DNA from: Rhizobium sp. NRK18
GTDB taxonomy: Bacteria > Pseudomonadota > Alphaproteobacteria > Rhizobiales > Rhizobiaceae
Assembly (NCBI RefSeq): GCF_024385575.1
Contig: NZ_JANFMV010000001.1
Span: forward strand, 2,943,681 to 3,007,680
Reading direction: 5' to 3'
DNA: 64,000 nucleotides
Shown here: positions 28,508 to 37,327 of the stretch, in pieces
Position numbering within the stretch: position 1 is the first letter of the stretch
Layout: each line of letters begins with the position of its first letter
The notes under the pieces: generated by a model
Database searches by the model: none
What the model was told of the DNA's origin: nothing
Seen by the model: only the letters and a program-made list of their open reading frames with translations
Program-made: the position numbers and the translations under genes

Positions 28508-30205
28508 TCACTTCACCCAGGACTGGCTGATGACCCAGCGGAACTGGTTGGAGAAGATGAAGTTGCCGACGCGGGCCGAGGTGAAGTCGACATTCTTCGG
28601 CGTGAACAGCGGCGCCAGCGGTGCCTGTTCCATGAAGGCGGTGTCGATCTTCGCCCATTCGGCATTGGCGCCGTCCGGATCGGTGATCGACTGGGCCATG
28701 GCGGCCTTCATCTTCGCATCGAGATCCTTGTTGCAGTAGCCGGCGATGTTGATCGAGGAATCGCTGCCCGGGGTAAACGACGCGCAGGACAGGAGCACGT
28801 TCAGGAAGTTCGAAGCGGCCGGATAGTCCATGTACCACTGCGAAACGCTGATCTGCACCTTGTTCTCGGTGTTCTGAATGTAGGTGAACTGGATGTTCGG
28901 CGAGATCGCCTTCACCGTCGCGTCGTAGCCGAGTTCGGACAGAACGCTCTGGATATAGGTGCCGATGGCGCGCGAGGTGGCATTGTCCTCGGCGATCACG
29001 GTGACCTTCTGGCCGGCCGTGCCGGATTCCTTGACCAGTTCCTTGGCCTTCTCCATGTCGGGCGCCGACCATTCCGGACCGGGGTCCTGCGTGTAGATGC
29101 AGTTGTCGACATGGCCGGGAAAGTCCGGCGGCAGGATCTGGCAGACCGGCTGGGCGAGCACGTCGCCGCCGAACAGGCCGACGAGCGCATCGCGGTCGAT
29201 CGCATAGTTGACGGCCTGGCGGACGCGGACGTCATCGAACGGCGCCAGGTTGGTGTTCATCGGCGCATACCAGAAGGCGGCCAGCGGATTGACGTGGACC
29301 TGGCTCGCATACTTGGTGCCGAGCTCCGGCAGACGGTCGGCCGGCGGGGTGTCGAACATCCAGTCGACCTGGCCGTTCTGGATGGCGTTGATCGCGGCTT
29401 CCTCGGTCATGCCGAAGCGGTAGACGATCTCGTCCGGATAGCCGTCCGGCTGGGCGTCGACGCTCCATTCCTTGAATTCAGGATTGCGCTTCAGCACCAT
29501 CTTGTCGTTCGGATCGTAGCTGGCGATGACATAGGCGCCGGTGCCGGGAGGGGCTTCCGTGCCGAGATCCTTGGCGGCGGTGTCGGCCGGCAGGATGGTG
29601 GCATGCGGGACGGCGAGCTTGTCGAAGAATTCGGAATCCGGTTCGACGAGATGGAAGGTGACCGTGCCGGCCGCGTCATCGCCCTCGATGCCGCCTTCGA
29701 GCGTGCAGGTGGCGCCGTCCTTCAGGCATTTATCGGCGCCGACGATATTGTTGTAGAAGCTGCCGGAGGTCGGGCCGTTGATCTTGAAGATGCGCTGGAA
29801 CGAGGCGACGACGTCGGAGGCGGTGACGTCCTTGCCGTTGGAAAACTTGATGCCCTTGCGCAGCTTGAAGACATAGGTCTTGCCGTCATCCTGCGGCTCG
29901 GGCAGCGCTTCGGCGAGGTCCAGGACGATCTCGAAGCCTTCCTTGCGGTCCGCCTGCTTGAACTTCAGCAGTCCGTCATAGGTCATCTGGAAGACCTGCC
30001 AGAACTGCGCCGTGTAGTTGATCATCGGATCGACGGTGCCGGCGGCGGAGACGGCTGACAGCGTCATGGTGCCGCCGCGGTGCTCCTGCATCAGCTGGGC
30101 GCGGTCTTCGGCGCGGGCGCCTGAGGAAAGCGCCGTCTGGGCAAGAAGCGCTGCGGCCAGAAGGCCCGCGCCTTTCAGTGAAGTCCATTTTCTGTGGTGC
30201 ATCAT
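28508..30205 (-). CDS. Family 5 peptide-binding protein of ABC transporter
   Basis: A 565-residue periplasmic binding protein of the SBP_bac_5 family. The signal peptide is about 1-32, ending GARA. Family blocks include YVFKLRKGIKFSNGKDVTASD and VRQAVNYAIDRDALVG. It captures peptides or related amides for the DppB/C/D/F-like importer encoded next. The proline iminopeptidase upstream suggests that proline-containing or small peptides are substrates. Two adjacent ATG codons follow AAGGAACAGGG; I use the first. Confidence 0.92.
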   Translation of the reverse strand: MMHHRKWTSLKGAGLLAAALLAQTALSSGARAEDRAQLMQEHRGGTMTLSAVSAAGTVDPMINYTAQFWQVFQMTYDGLLKFKQADRKEGFEIVLDLAEALPEPQDDGKTYVFKLRKGIKFSNGKDVTASDVVASFQRIFKINGPTSGSFYNNIVGADKCLKDGATCTLEGGIEGDDAAGTVTFHLVEPDSEFFDKLAVPHATILPADTAAKDLGTEAPPGTGAYVIASYDPNDKMVLKRNPEFKEWSVDAQPDGYPDEIVYRFGMTEEAAINAIQNGQVDWMFDTPPADRLPELGTKYASQVHVNPLAAFWYAPMNTNLAPFDDVRVRQAVNYAIDRDALVGLFGGDVLAQPVCQILPPDFPGHVDNCIYTQDPGPEWSAPDMEKAKELVKESGTAGQKVTVIAEDNATSRAIGTYIQSVLSELGYDATVKAISPNIQFTYIQNTENKVQISVSQWYMDYPAASNFLNVLLSCASFTPGSDSSINIAGYCNKDLDAKMKAAMAQSITDPDGANAEWAKIDTAFMEQAPLAPLFTPKNVDFTSARVGNFIFSNQFRWVISQSWVK

Positions 30206-30273
30206 GTTCCCTGTTCCTTATCGTTCGTGAGCTTCTCGTTTGAAACGTCGCGGCGCCTTGGCGGTGCTCGTGA

Positions 30274-31167
30274 TTATGCTGCCTTCTCGTCGAGGAATGC
30301 CCCGACGACGGCCATGCAGGCCTCCCGTTCCTCCACATGCGGCATGTGGCTGGACTGTTCGAAAATCGTCCAGCGCACGTCCGGAATCTCGTCGGCATAG
30401 GGCTGGACGCAGGCTTCGGTCGCCTCGTCATAGCGCCCGGAGATCAGCAGTACGGGAACGTTGATGGTGCCAAGCCGTCCGACGATGGACCAGTCCTTCA
30501 TCGTGCCGATAACGTGGAATTCGTTCGGGCCGTTCATCGTGTGATAGACGGTCGGGTCCTGGTCGATCGCATCGAAGGTGCGCTTGACCTCCGCCGGCAT
30601 CGGCACGACGCGGCAGACATGGCGCTCGTTGAAGACGTCGGTCGCCGCCTTGTATTCGGCGGTGTCGGTCGTTTCCGCCTGTTCGTGCTTCAGAAGCGCA
30701 GCCTGCACTTCGGCCGGCAGTTCGTCGCGCAGGCGGTTGGCCTCCGAGATCCAGGTCTTCATCGCGGCGGGCGAATTGGCGATCACCAGCGCCTTCAGGC
30801 CGGCCGGGCGGTCGACCGAGAACTCGGCGCCAAGCATGCCGCCCCAGGACTGGCCGAGCAGGCAGTAGCCGTCGCGGATGCCGAGATGGTCGATGAGGTT
30901 GTGCAGTTCCTTCTTGAAGAATTCGACGGTCCAGAAGTCGCCACCCTTTTCCGGCAGGTGCGTCGACTTGCCGTTGCCGACCTGATCGTAATGGACGACG
31001 GCGCGACCGGTTTCGGCGATATCCTTGAAGCTGTCGACATAGTCATGCGTGCAGCCTGGACCGCCATGGGCGACGATCAGCGGCGGCTTGCCGGATTTCA
31101 AGTCTCCCGTGACCCTATACCAGGTCTTGTAGTCTCCATAGGGCGCATAACCTTCAACGACTGACAC
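30274..31167 (-). CDS. Proline iminopeptidase-like alpha/beta hydrolase
   Basis: A 297-residue cytoplasmic hydrolase of the tricorn-F1/proline iminopeptidase family. The oxyanion loop is [13 protein letters not shown], the nucleophile elbow [11 protein letters not shown], the late Asp is in [11 protein letters not shown] and the His in [11 protein letters not shown]. It would cleave N-terminal residues from peptides brought in by the transporter encoded next. The start is GTG at 31167, preceded by GAGGAGAC. It lies 31 bases after the AmiR-like gene in the same operon. It may instead be an amidase acting on a proline amide. Confidence 0.88.
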   Translation of the reverse strand: MSVVEGYAPYGDYKTWYRVTGDLKSGKPPLIVAHGGPGCTHDYVDSFKDIAETGRAVVHYDQVGNGKSTHLPEKGGDFWTVEFFKKELHNLIDHLGIRDGYCLLGQSWGGMLGAEFSVDRPAGLKALVIANSPAAMKTWISEANRLRDELPAEVQAALLKHEQAETTDTAEYKAATDVFNERHVCRVVPMPAEVKRTFDAIDQDPTVYHTMNGPNEFHVIGTMKDWSIVGRLGTINVPVLLISGRYDEATEACVQPYADEIPDVRWTIFEQSSHMPHVEEREACMAVVGAFLDEKAA

Positions 31168-31198
31168 GAACGATGTCTCCTCTGTCTTTTTCCGTTTT

Positions 31199-31789
31199 TC
31201 AGGCGCCCGTCAGGGTGCGCCCGTCATTGTTGCAAATGGCTTCCGCCGCTTCCTCGACGGTGATCCGCCAGGTCATGGCGAAGGCGCGCAGGCGCTTCAT
31301 GGCGCTGGCTTCGTCCTCGCCGCATTCCTGCATCAGCTTGACGACGGCGCGCACGACCACGGGGCGCTGGCGCAGCCTGCCTTCGAGCGAGCGGATGTCG
31401 TCTTCCTGGGCGCGGGCGTTCTCGTAGGCATGCGCGGCAATCAGCAGCGCGCTGTAGGCCCCAGTCGAGCCGATCGGCTTCAGGAGATGGGCATTCGAGC
31501 CCTGCGACAGCGCCCATTCGATCCGTCCCGGCGCTTCCGAGCCGATCAGCGCGATGACCGGCATCGGCGCATGGCCGGCGGGCCAGGGAAACTGTCCGTC
31601 ATGGCCCATATCAGCATCGAAGAAGACGACATCGGCGTCGACGTCCGTTTCCAGCAATTGCGGCCAGACCACCCGGACATGAATGTGCAGAGCTTCGAGC
31701 TGGCGCTGCAGCGCATCGACGGCCGGATGCGGGCGGTGGAGAATGACGGCGTGCCAGCCGGCGAGCGTGGGTCTCTTACGCTGGTTCAT
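31199..31789 (-). CDS. ANTAR-domain antitermination regulator (AmiR-like)
   Basis: A 196-residue protein. Residues 1-125 form a degenerate receiver-like domain without the phospho-acceptor pattern, as in AmiR. A coiled-coil stretch follows, then the ANTAR domain at about 135-190 ([33 protein letters not shown]). ANTAR proteins bind paired hairpins in nascent RNA and prevent termination. Its start overlaps the AmiC-like stop by four bases, the same order as in the Pseudomonas amidase operon, where AmiC sequesters AmiR until an amide is bound. The leader of this operon has a terminator-like hairpin that it could act upon. Confidence 0.87.
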   Translation of the reverse strand: MNQRKRPTLAGWHAVILHRPHPAVDALQRQLEALHIHVRVVWPQLLETDVDADVVFFDADMGHDGQFPWPAGHAPMPVIALIGSEAPGRIEWALSQGSNAHLLKPIGSTGAYSALLIAAHAYENARAQEDDIRSLEGRLRQRPVVVRAVVKLMQECGEDEASAMKRLRAFAMTWRITVEEAAEAICNNDGRTLTGA

Positions 31790-32988
31790 TTGACCACCTT
31801 CAGCGGCGGCCGTGAAAGACCGGCCGACGCTTCGTCACGGATCTTCAGGGGTGGAAAGTGCACGTCGGCGCAGACGAGATAGGGATCGGCCGGCACCGCC
31901 TCCGGAGCGCTTTCGAGAATGTCGAACTCGCACCGGCCGTTCGAACGGCCGAGAAGCGGACGCAGGGCGGCGTGATGGGTCTTCGGATCGATCTTCAACG
32001 GTCCGAGCGGCGTCGAGTACAGCCGCGACGTCACCATTTCGCGGATCACGCGGGGATCGTCGGTCGCCGCATCGGCAATCGTCTGAGCGAGGATCGACAC
32101 CGCCATATAACCGGAGACATAGGGCGAAGTCGTGGGCCGGGCGCCGTTGCGGGCCGCCATGCGGGCCTTGAAATCGCGGTTCTCGGGCGTGTCCAGCCCG
32201 TCGAAATAGGTCGAGGTGGTGATGTGGCCGGCCGCCGCGTCTCCGAGGCCCGCAAGCCCGCTTTCGGTCAGGTTGCAGGAAATGACCGGGCGGACCTCGT
32301 GTGAAAATTCGGGGTCCTGTCGGCCGAGCGCGCTATAGGCCTTGATAAAGGCGTTCGACGACTGACCGACGAGATTGCTGAGGATGAAATCGGGCTTCTT
32401 TTCGCGGATTTCGGCGATCAGATGCTCGACCTCGGCCGAGCCCAGCGGGACGTAGCGCTCGGCAAGCACCTCGCCACCGGCAGCCTCGGTGAATTCGCGG
32501 GCGATGCGGCCGATCTCCCAGCCCCAGATATAGTTCGACCCGATCACGAAAGGCCGGCCGCCGAAGCGCGGGAAGGCATATTCGAAGAGAGGCAGCAGAT
32601 GCTGGTTCGGACAGGCTCCGAGATAGATGACCTGATCGCTCGCTTCATAACCTTCATAGGGGAAGGCGTACCAGAGCAGTGCGCCGTGGCGCTCGACGAC
32701 CGGCAGCACTTCCTTGCGGCTCCAGGAGGTGATGGTGCCGATCACATGGCGGCAATTGGCATTGCGGATCGCGGCATCGGCGAGCACGGCATACTGTTCG
32801 GCGCTGCCGCGCGGATCGGCGATCACCGGCTCCAGCCGAAAGGCAAAGCCGGCATCCGCATTGACTTCCGCGATCGCCGCAAGCGCACCGTCGATGGCTT
32901 CCTGCCCCAACGCCGCATAGGGACCCGACGAGGAGTAGAGAAGACAGACGGGGATCAGGTCACGCGTGCTCAAGCGGTTCACTTTCAC
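31786..32988 (-). CDS. AmiC-like cytoplasmic ligand sensor
   Basis: A 400-residue periplasmic-binding-protein fold of the AmiC/UrtA (leucine/amide-binding) class. There is no signal peptide: the N-terminus MKVNRLSTRDLIPVCLLYSSSGPYA goes straight into the fold, as expected of a cytoplasmic sensor. Visible family blocks are GTITSWSRKEVLPV, WYAFPYEGYE and GSNYIWGWEIGR, the last typical of AmiC. It likely holds the AmiR-like protein inactive until a small amide or peptide ligand binds. The start is a GTG with a poor ribosome site. It heads the eight-gene operon. Confidence 0.85.
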   Translation of the reverse strand: MKVNRLSTRDLIPVCLLYSSSGPYAALGQEAIDGALAAIAEVNADAGFAFRLEPVIADPRGSAEQYAVLADAAIRNANCRHVIGTITSWSRKEVLPVVERHGALLWYAFPYEGYEASDQVIYLGACPNQHLLPLFEYAFPRFGGRPFVIGSNYIWGWEIGRIAREFTEAAGGEVLAERYVPLGSAEVEHLIAEIREKKPDFILSNLVGQSSNAFIKAYSALGRQDPEFSHEVRPVISCNLTESGLAGLGDAAAGHITTSTYFDGLDTPENRDFKARMAARNGARPTTSPYVSGYMAVSILAQTIADAATDDPRVIREMVTSRLYSTPLGPLKIDPKTHHAALRPLLGRSNGRCEFDILESAPEAVPADPYLVCADVHFPPLKIRDEASAGLSRPPLKVVK

Positions 32989-33020
32989 AAGAAGAACGAA
33001 AACAGCAGGCCCAGAAACGA

Positions 33021-33061
33021 CAAAAGCCCCGACACGTTCTTTGGGAACGTAAATCGAGGCT
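33021..33061 (-). terminator. Terminator-like hairpin in the leader of the AmiC/AmiR operon
   Basis: On the minus strand an 8-base outer stem (AGCCTCGA/TCGGGGCT with one G-U pair), an inner stem ACGTTC/GAACGT with loop CCAAA, and then TTTT. It lies between the predicted promoter and the AmiC start, 33 bases before the GTG. A terminator within the leader of an operon encoding an ANTAR protein suggests attenuation relieved by that protein. I could not identify a convincing pair of ANTAR hexaloop hairpins. Confidence 0.6.
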
Positions 33062-33097
33062 CACTTGCCGTGGCGTCCAGTGCCTATGTTGGGTCAA

Positions 33098-33126
33098 ACG
33101 ATAGGACCAGATTAAATTTCGGTCAA
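33098..33126 (-). promoter_or_regulatory. Predicted promoter of the AmiC/AmiR-peptide operon
   Basis: TTGACC (33126-33121) and TATCGT (33103-33098) are separated by 17 bases on the minus strand, in an AT-rich stretch. The predicted transcript would start near 33091, giving a leader of about 100 bases that contains the terminator-like hairpin. The rest of the 379-base gap 32989-33367 holds the GntR operator near its right end and nothing else I recognise. Confidence 0.5.
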
Positions 33127-33333
33127 TATGGATTTTTGCTTATTTTTAGCACAACCGCAGCGCGGGCCGACAGCGCCCGCGCACCGCAATTGAAGCTTCA
33201 CGCCTCTTCCGAGGGGCTGAAACTCATGGCCTCCGCAATCGCTTCCCCGCAATTCCCTGCAATTCCTTGCGCTTCAGCCCGTCAGATTGCGAAGATCGCA
33301 TCCTGCTCTTGACGGATGAGCTCGGTAGTGATT

Positions 33334-33347
33334 GATTGTTGACAATC
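33334..33347 (+). promoter_or_regulatory. GntR-type operator
   Basis: GATTGT-TG-ACAATC is a perfect inverted repeat 21 bases before the GntR gene start, within a longer ATTGAT...ATCGAT context. FadR/FCD regulators commonly bind short TTGT/ACAA palindromes at their own promoters. Control of the amino acid transport operon by this site is inferred. Confidence 0.6.
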
Positions 33348-33367
33348 GATCATCGAGGGAAATCAGG

Positions 33368-34078
33368 ATGGCTTCAGACGCGCAGGCCTTCAATCGCGTG
33401 AAAAAGGCGACGTTTCGCGATCACATCGCCGACGCGCTCAAGGCCGCGATCCTCAACGGCGACCTGGCACCCGGATCGCAGGTGACCGAGTCCAGCCTGG
33501 CCGACAAGTTCGGCGTCAGCCGCGGGCCGTTGCGCGAGGCAATGCGCCAGCTGATCGACGACGGCCTGCTGATTGCCGTTCCCTATACCGGCACGCATGT
33601 CGTCGGCCTGTCGCTCGAGGACATACGGGAAATCTACTCCATGCGCGTGACGCTGGAGATCTTCGCCTTCGAACTGGTCTGGGACCGGCGCGACAATGCC
33701 TTTCGCGACGGATTGCTGGCCCGCCATGCGGAACTGACCCGGACGATCGACGCCCAGGACGATGCGGCGAGCATCCATGCCGAGCTGCAGCTGCACGGCT
33801 ATGTCTACGAGGCCTCCGGTCACAGCATTCTCCTGAAATCATGGGAAAGCCTGAAAGGACGGCTGCAGCTCTACTGGGCGGCACATCATCGCGCGCATGG
33901 CATTCGCGGCCCGCGCCGCGACAGCCACGACAACTATGTCGCGACCGCGCTCGGCGACGACATCGAGGCGCTGCGCACGGAAATCCGCGCTCACATGGCG
34001 CGCGGCGGCAGCCAGACCGAGGCCTTCGTCGCGCATCTGCAGCCGATTGCACCGACCAAGGCCGGCAAGGCCCTGTGA
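33368..34078 (+). CDS. GntR-family (FadR/FCD) regulator
   Basis: A 236-residue regulator. The winged helix at about 15-80 contains SSLADKFGVSRGPLREAMRQL. The all-helical FCD ligand domain follows, with metal-ligand-type residues (YSMRVTLEIFAFEL, HAELQLHGYVYEASGH). It probably senses an organic acid or amino acid and represses the ABC transporter genes that follow 112 bases later. The ATG at 33368 follows AGG directly; an upstream frame would run through the operator palindrome. Confidence 0.88.
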   Translation: MASDAQAFNRVKKATFRDHIADALKAAILNGDLAPGSQVTESSLADKFGVSRGPLREAMRQLIDDGLLIAVPYTGTHVVGLSLEDIREIYSMRVTLEIFAFELVWDRRDNAFRDGLLARHAELTRTIDAQDDAASIHAELQLHGYVYEASGHSILLKSWESLKGRLQLYWAAHHRAHGIRGPRRDSHDNYVATALGDDIEALRTEIRAHMARGGSQTEAFVAHLQPIAPTKAGKAL

Positions 34079-34190
34079 CAAAAGACGAATTCCGGACCAA
34101 TGGCCGCATGGATGCGCCCTTCGGTCTTTGCCAATTGAATGAGAAGCCCGAAGCGGCCGAATTCACGAAACCTGACAGAGGATTGAAGTC

Positions 34191-35024
34191 ATGAACACCA
34201 CACGCCGCAATTTCATGGTCGTCACCGGCCTTTCGCTCGCCGCGCTCACCGTGCCGGCATTCGCAGACGATCCGTCGACGCTCGACAAGATCAAGGCCAG
34301 CGGCAAGCTGCGCATCGGCGTCACGTCGGCAGAGCCGTGGTTCTTCAAGGACCCGATGACGGAGAAATGGACCGGTGTGGGCGTCGCCATGGGCCAGAAG
34401 CTCGCCGACAAGCTCGGCGTCGAACTGGTGCCGGTCGAAACCACATGGGCCAATGCGGTCGCCGCCCTGCAGGCCGACCAGATCGACCTGATGTTCGTCC
34501 TCGACCCGACCGAGGAGCGCCGCAAGGCCGTCGATTTCCCGGAAGCGCCGCTGTTCTACTATGCGCTCGGCGCGCTGGTTGCCGAAGATTCCGACGCCAA
34601 GACCTGGGAGGACCTCGACAAGGCCGGCACCCGCGTCGGCGTCGTGCTCGGCACGTCGGTCGACAAGAACGTCACCGCCATGATGAAGAATGCCGAGATC
34701 AGCCGCTTCTCCAACAATGACGAGGCCGTCGCGGCATTCGCAGCCAAGCGCGTCGACGTCGTCGTGCTGTTCCACCCGGCGCTGGTCGTCCAGTACGCCC
34801 GCCTGAAGCTCGGCAAGGTCATCCTGCCGCAGCCCGTCACCCCGGTCGCCACCAGCGCCGGCATGCGCAAGGAAGACAACCCGGCCTTCAAGAACTGGGT
34901 CAGCGAACAGTTCGCCGAGCTCTACAAGGTCGGCGTTCCCGACGAACTCTTCAAGGCCTACATGACCTCGAAGGGCATCGATCCCAGCGGCATACCGGGC
35001 CTCGTCAAGGAAGCCTGGAACTGA
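34191..35024 (+). CDS. Polar amino acid ABC transporter binding protein
   Basis: A 277-residue SBP_bac_3 family protein. The signal peptide MNTTRRNFMVVTGLSLAALT ends near AFA; the twin arginine followed by N-F makes Tat export possible. The core has KLRIGVTSAEPWFFKD and the closing stretch GSVDKN-like GTSVDKNVTAMM. It presents an amino acid or a related acid to the permease pair downstream. A strong hairpin after its stop probably stabilises this message. Confidence 0.9.
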   Translation: MNTTRRNFMVVTGLSLAALTVPAFADDPSTLDKIKASGKLRIGVTSAEPWFFKDPMTEKWTGVGVAMGQKLADKLGVELVPVETTWANAVAALQADQIDLMFVLDPTEERRKAVDFPEAPLFYYALGALVAEDSDAKTWEDLDKAGTRVGVVLGTSVDKNVTAMMKNAEISRFSNNDEAVAAFAAKRVDVVVLFHPALVVQYARLKLGKVILPQPVTPVATSAGMRKEDNPAFKNWVSEQFAELYKVGVPDELFKAYMTSKGIDPSGIPGLVKEAWN

Positions 35025-35033
35025 TGCGCTGAC

Positions 35034-35069
35034 GCGGTCCGGGCCAGTTCCTCCCCTGGCCCGGACCGC
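35034..35069 (+). promoter_or_regulatory. mRNA hairpin after the amino-acid-binding-protein gene
   Basis: A perfect 14-base stem, GCGGTCCGGGCCAG and its complement, closes an 8-base loop directly after the binding-protein stop. ATTGTT follows without a clean T-run, so partial termination or 3' protection is more likely than a full stop. The same arrangement occurs in the peptide operon at 28472-28499. Confidence 0.65.
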
Positions 35070-35134
35070 ATTGTTCTCCTGATGTTCGGCAGGCGCGTCG
35101 CCGCGCCGCCGACCCGGCACCGGAATTCCAGATC

Positions 35135-35800
35135 ATGAGCTACAAATGGGACTTCTCTCCCGTCCTGGAGAGATCGGACATCCTGTTGATCGGCCTCGCG
35201 AACACGGTCAAGATCGCCGCCGTCTCCATCGTCTTCGGCGTGGCGGTCGGCATGCTGCTCGCCCTGATGCGGCTCTCCGACAAGCGGCTCGTCCGGGCGC
35301 CGGCGATCGCCTTCATCGAGTTCTACCGCAACACGCCGCCGATCATCCATTTCTTCTGGTTCTTCTATGCGCTGCCGGTGGTGATGAACATCAGCCTCGA
35401 CCCGTTCGTGGCTGCCGTCCTGGCGCTGTCGACCCAGTCGGGCGCCTTCTACGCCGAGGTCTTCCGCGGCGGCATCGTGTCGATCGAGAAAGGCCAGTGG
35501 GAAGGCGCACGCGCGCTTGGCATGAGCCGGTCGGCGCTGATGCGGCGCATCATCCTGCCGCAGGCGATGACCCGGATGATACCGCCCTTCGTCGAACGCT
35601 CCTTCGAGCTTCTGAAGACGACGGCGCTCGCCTCGACGCTCGCCTATGCCGACCTCCTCTACCAGGCGATGCTGGTCAACAGCGAGACCTTCCGCCCGCT
35701 CGAGGTCTACACGACCATTGCGCTCATGTACGTCGCCCTGCTGGTCACGGCCAGTGCGCTTGCCCGGTTCGCCGAAGCGCGGCTGACGGCCTATCGATGA
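35135..35800 (+). CDS. Amino acid ABC transporter permease (HisMQ-type)
   Basis: A 221-residue permease with about five membrane segments and the family loop EVFRGGIVSIEKGQWEGARALGM for docking on the ATPase. EFYRNTPPIIHFFWFFYALP is typical of polar amino acid permeases. It pairs with the very similar permease encoded 12 bases later to form a heterodimeric channel. Confidence 0.92.
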   Translation: MSYKWDFSPVLERSDILLIGLANTVKIAAVSIVFGVAVGMLLALMRLSDKRLVRAPAIAFIEFYRNTPPIIHFFWFFYALPVVMNISLDPFVAAVLALSTQSGAFYAEVFRGGIVSIEKGQWEGARALGMSRSALMRRIILPQAMTRMIPPFVERSFELLKTTALASTLAYADLLYQAMLVNSETFRPLEVYTTIALMYVALLVTASALARFAEARLTAYR

Positions 35801-35812
35801 GGGGGTGACGCG

Positions 35813-36478
35813 ATGTCCTATCAGATCGATTTCAACCTCATCCTGCAGAGCTTCCCGGTCCTCATGCGCGGACTGGTGGTCACGATCGAACTCTGGCTGC
35901 CGAGCGTGGCGATCGGCGTTTCGCTCGGCCTGTTTTTGGCCCTTGCCCGGCTGTCGCCCTTTGCCGCCCTGCGGTGGCCGAGCCTCGTCTATATCGAGCT
36001 GTTCCGCGATACGCCGGTCCTGATCCAGCTCATCTGGTTCTTCTATGCGCTGCCGATCCTGATCGGCCTGCAGATGACGCCGTTCGAGGCCGCCCTGCTC
36101 GGCCTGACGCTCAATACCTCGGCCTATGCGGCGGAGATCTTCCGCGGCGGCATCCAGTCGGTGGTCCGCGGCCAGTGGGAGGGCGCCAAGGCGCTCGGCA
36201 TGACCGGGGCGGCCACGCTCCGCCGGATCATCCTGCCGCAGGTCTTCAAGCGCATGCTGCCGGCCTTCACCAACCGGGCGATCGAGGTCGCCAAGATGTC
36301 CTCGCTCGCCTCCGTGCTGTCGGTGCACGAACTCATGTACCAGGGCCGGCTGTTGAGCTCGACCTATTACCGGCCGCTCGAAATCCTGACCACGGTCGCC
36401 TTTGTCTATTTCGTCCTGATCTATCCCGGCAGCTATCTGTCCGCACGCCTCGAGCGGCGGATGGCGGCCAGGGACTGA
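35813..36478 (+). CDS. Amino acid ABC transporter permease (HisMQ-type)
   Basis: A 221-residue permease, same length as its neighbour, with ELFRDTPVLIQLIWFFYALP and EIFRGGIQSVVRGQWEGAKALGM. It forms the second half of the channel. GGGGTGA precedes the ATG at close range. The equal length and shared motifs suggest an old tandem duplication. Confidence 0.92.
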   Translation: MSYQIDFNLILQSFPVLMRGLVVTIELWLPSVAIGVSLGLFLALARLSPFAALRWPSLVYIELFRDTPVLIQLIWFFYALPILIGLQMTPFEAALLGLTLNTSAYAAEIFRGGIQSVVRGQWEGAKALGMTGAATLRRIILPQVFKRMLPAFTNRAIEVAKMSSLASVLSVHELMYQGRLLSSTYYRPLEILTTVAFVYFVLIYPGSYLSARLERRMAARD

Positions 36479-36503
36479 GCGCGGCGAGAACGGGAGAATT
36501 CCG

Positions 36504-37280
36504 ATGTCCAACGCCATCATCCGCGTCACCGGCCTCAACAAGTGGTTCGGTGACCACCACGTCCTCAAGGGCATCGACTTTGCCGTCGAGCCGGGCGAGC
36601 GAATCGCCATCATCGGCGGCAGCGGGTCGGGCAAGAGCACCTTCCTGCGCTGCCTCAACTTCATGGAGATGCCGACCTCCGGCACGATCGAGCTCGACGG
36701 CAATGTTCTCGGCAAGCCGTCCGGCAACGGCGATCAGCGCACTTACGGCGAGAAGCAGCTTTGCGAGGTGCGCGAGCGCGTCGGCATGGTGTTCCAGCAG
36801 TTCAACCTCTTCCCGCACATGACGGTCATCGAGAACGTCATGGAAGGCCTCCTCACCGTCAAGAAGATGAAGAAGGCCGAGGCGCGCGAGATCGCCATGG
36901 CGGAGCTCAACAAGGTCGGGCTCTCTGACAAGGTCGACGCCTATCCGGGTCGGTTGTCTGGCGGCCAGCAGCAGCGCGTGGCGATCGCCCGGGCGCTGGC
37001 GATGGAGCCGGAAATCCTGCTCTTCGACGAACCCACCTCCTCGCTCGACCCGGAACTCGTCGGCGAGGTGCTGCGCGTCATCCGCAAGCTAGCCGAGGAA
37101 GGCCGCACCATGCTGCTCGTCACCCACGAGCTCGGCTTCGCCTATCACTTCGCCACCAAGGTCATCTTCCTCGCCGACGGTGTCTTCCACGAGGTGGGCA
37201 CGCCGGACGAGGTGCTCAAAAACCCGAGAGAGGAACGCACCCAGGCCTTCCTCCAGCGCTTCACCGAATTCTCATTCTGA
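36504..37280 (+). CDS. Amino acid ABC transporter ATP-binding protein (GlnQ-like)
   Basis: A 258-residue ATPase with Walker A GGSGSGKSTFLRCLN, Q-loop FQQFNLFPHMTV, signature LSGGQQQRVAIARALA, Walker B ILLFDEPTSSLDPEL and switch THELGFAYH. It drives the two HisMQ-type permeases. GGGAG precedes its ATG. The aminotransferase gene follows 47 bases later. Confidence 0.92.
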   Translation: MSNAIIRVTGLNKWFGDHHVLKGIDFAVEPGERIAIIGGSGSGKSTFLRCLNFMEMPTSGTIELDGNVLGKPSGNGDQRTYGEKQLCEVRERVGMVFQQFNLFPHMTVIENVMEGLLTVKKMKKAEAREIAMAELNKVGLSDKVDAYPGRLSGGQQQRVAIARALAMEPEILLFDEPTSSLDPELVGEVLRVIRKLAEEGRTMLLVTHELGFAYHFATKVIFLADGVFHEVGTPDEVLKNPREERTQAFLQRFTEFSF

Positions 37281-37327
37281 GAGCCGAGCCTCTCAGCCCC
37301 AAGCATATGTCCGAAAGGGAAAGACAC

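Noticed and set aside
33021..33126. Paired hexaloop ANTAR hairpins in the leader
   Set aside because: I found one terminator-like stem, but no convincing two-hairpin pattern with the A and G loop positions of the ANTAR motif.
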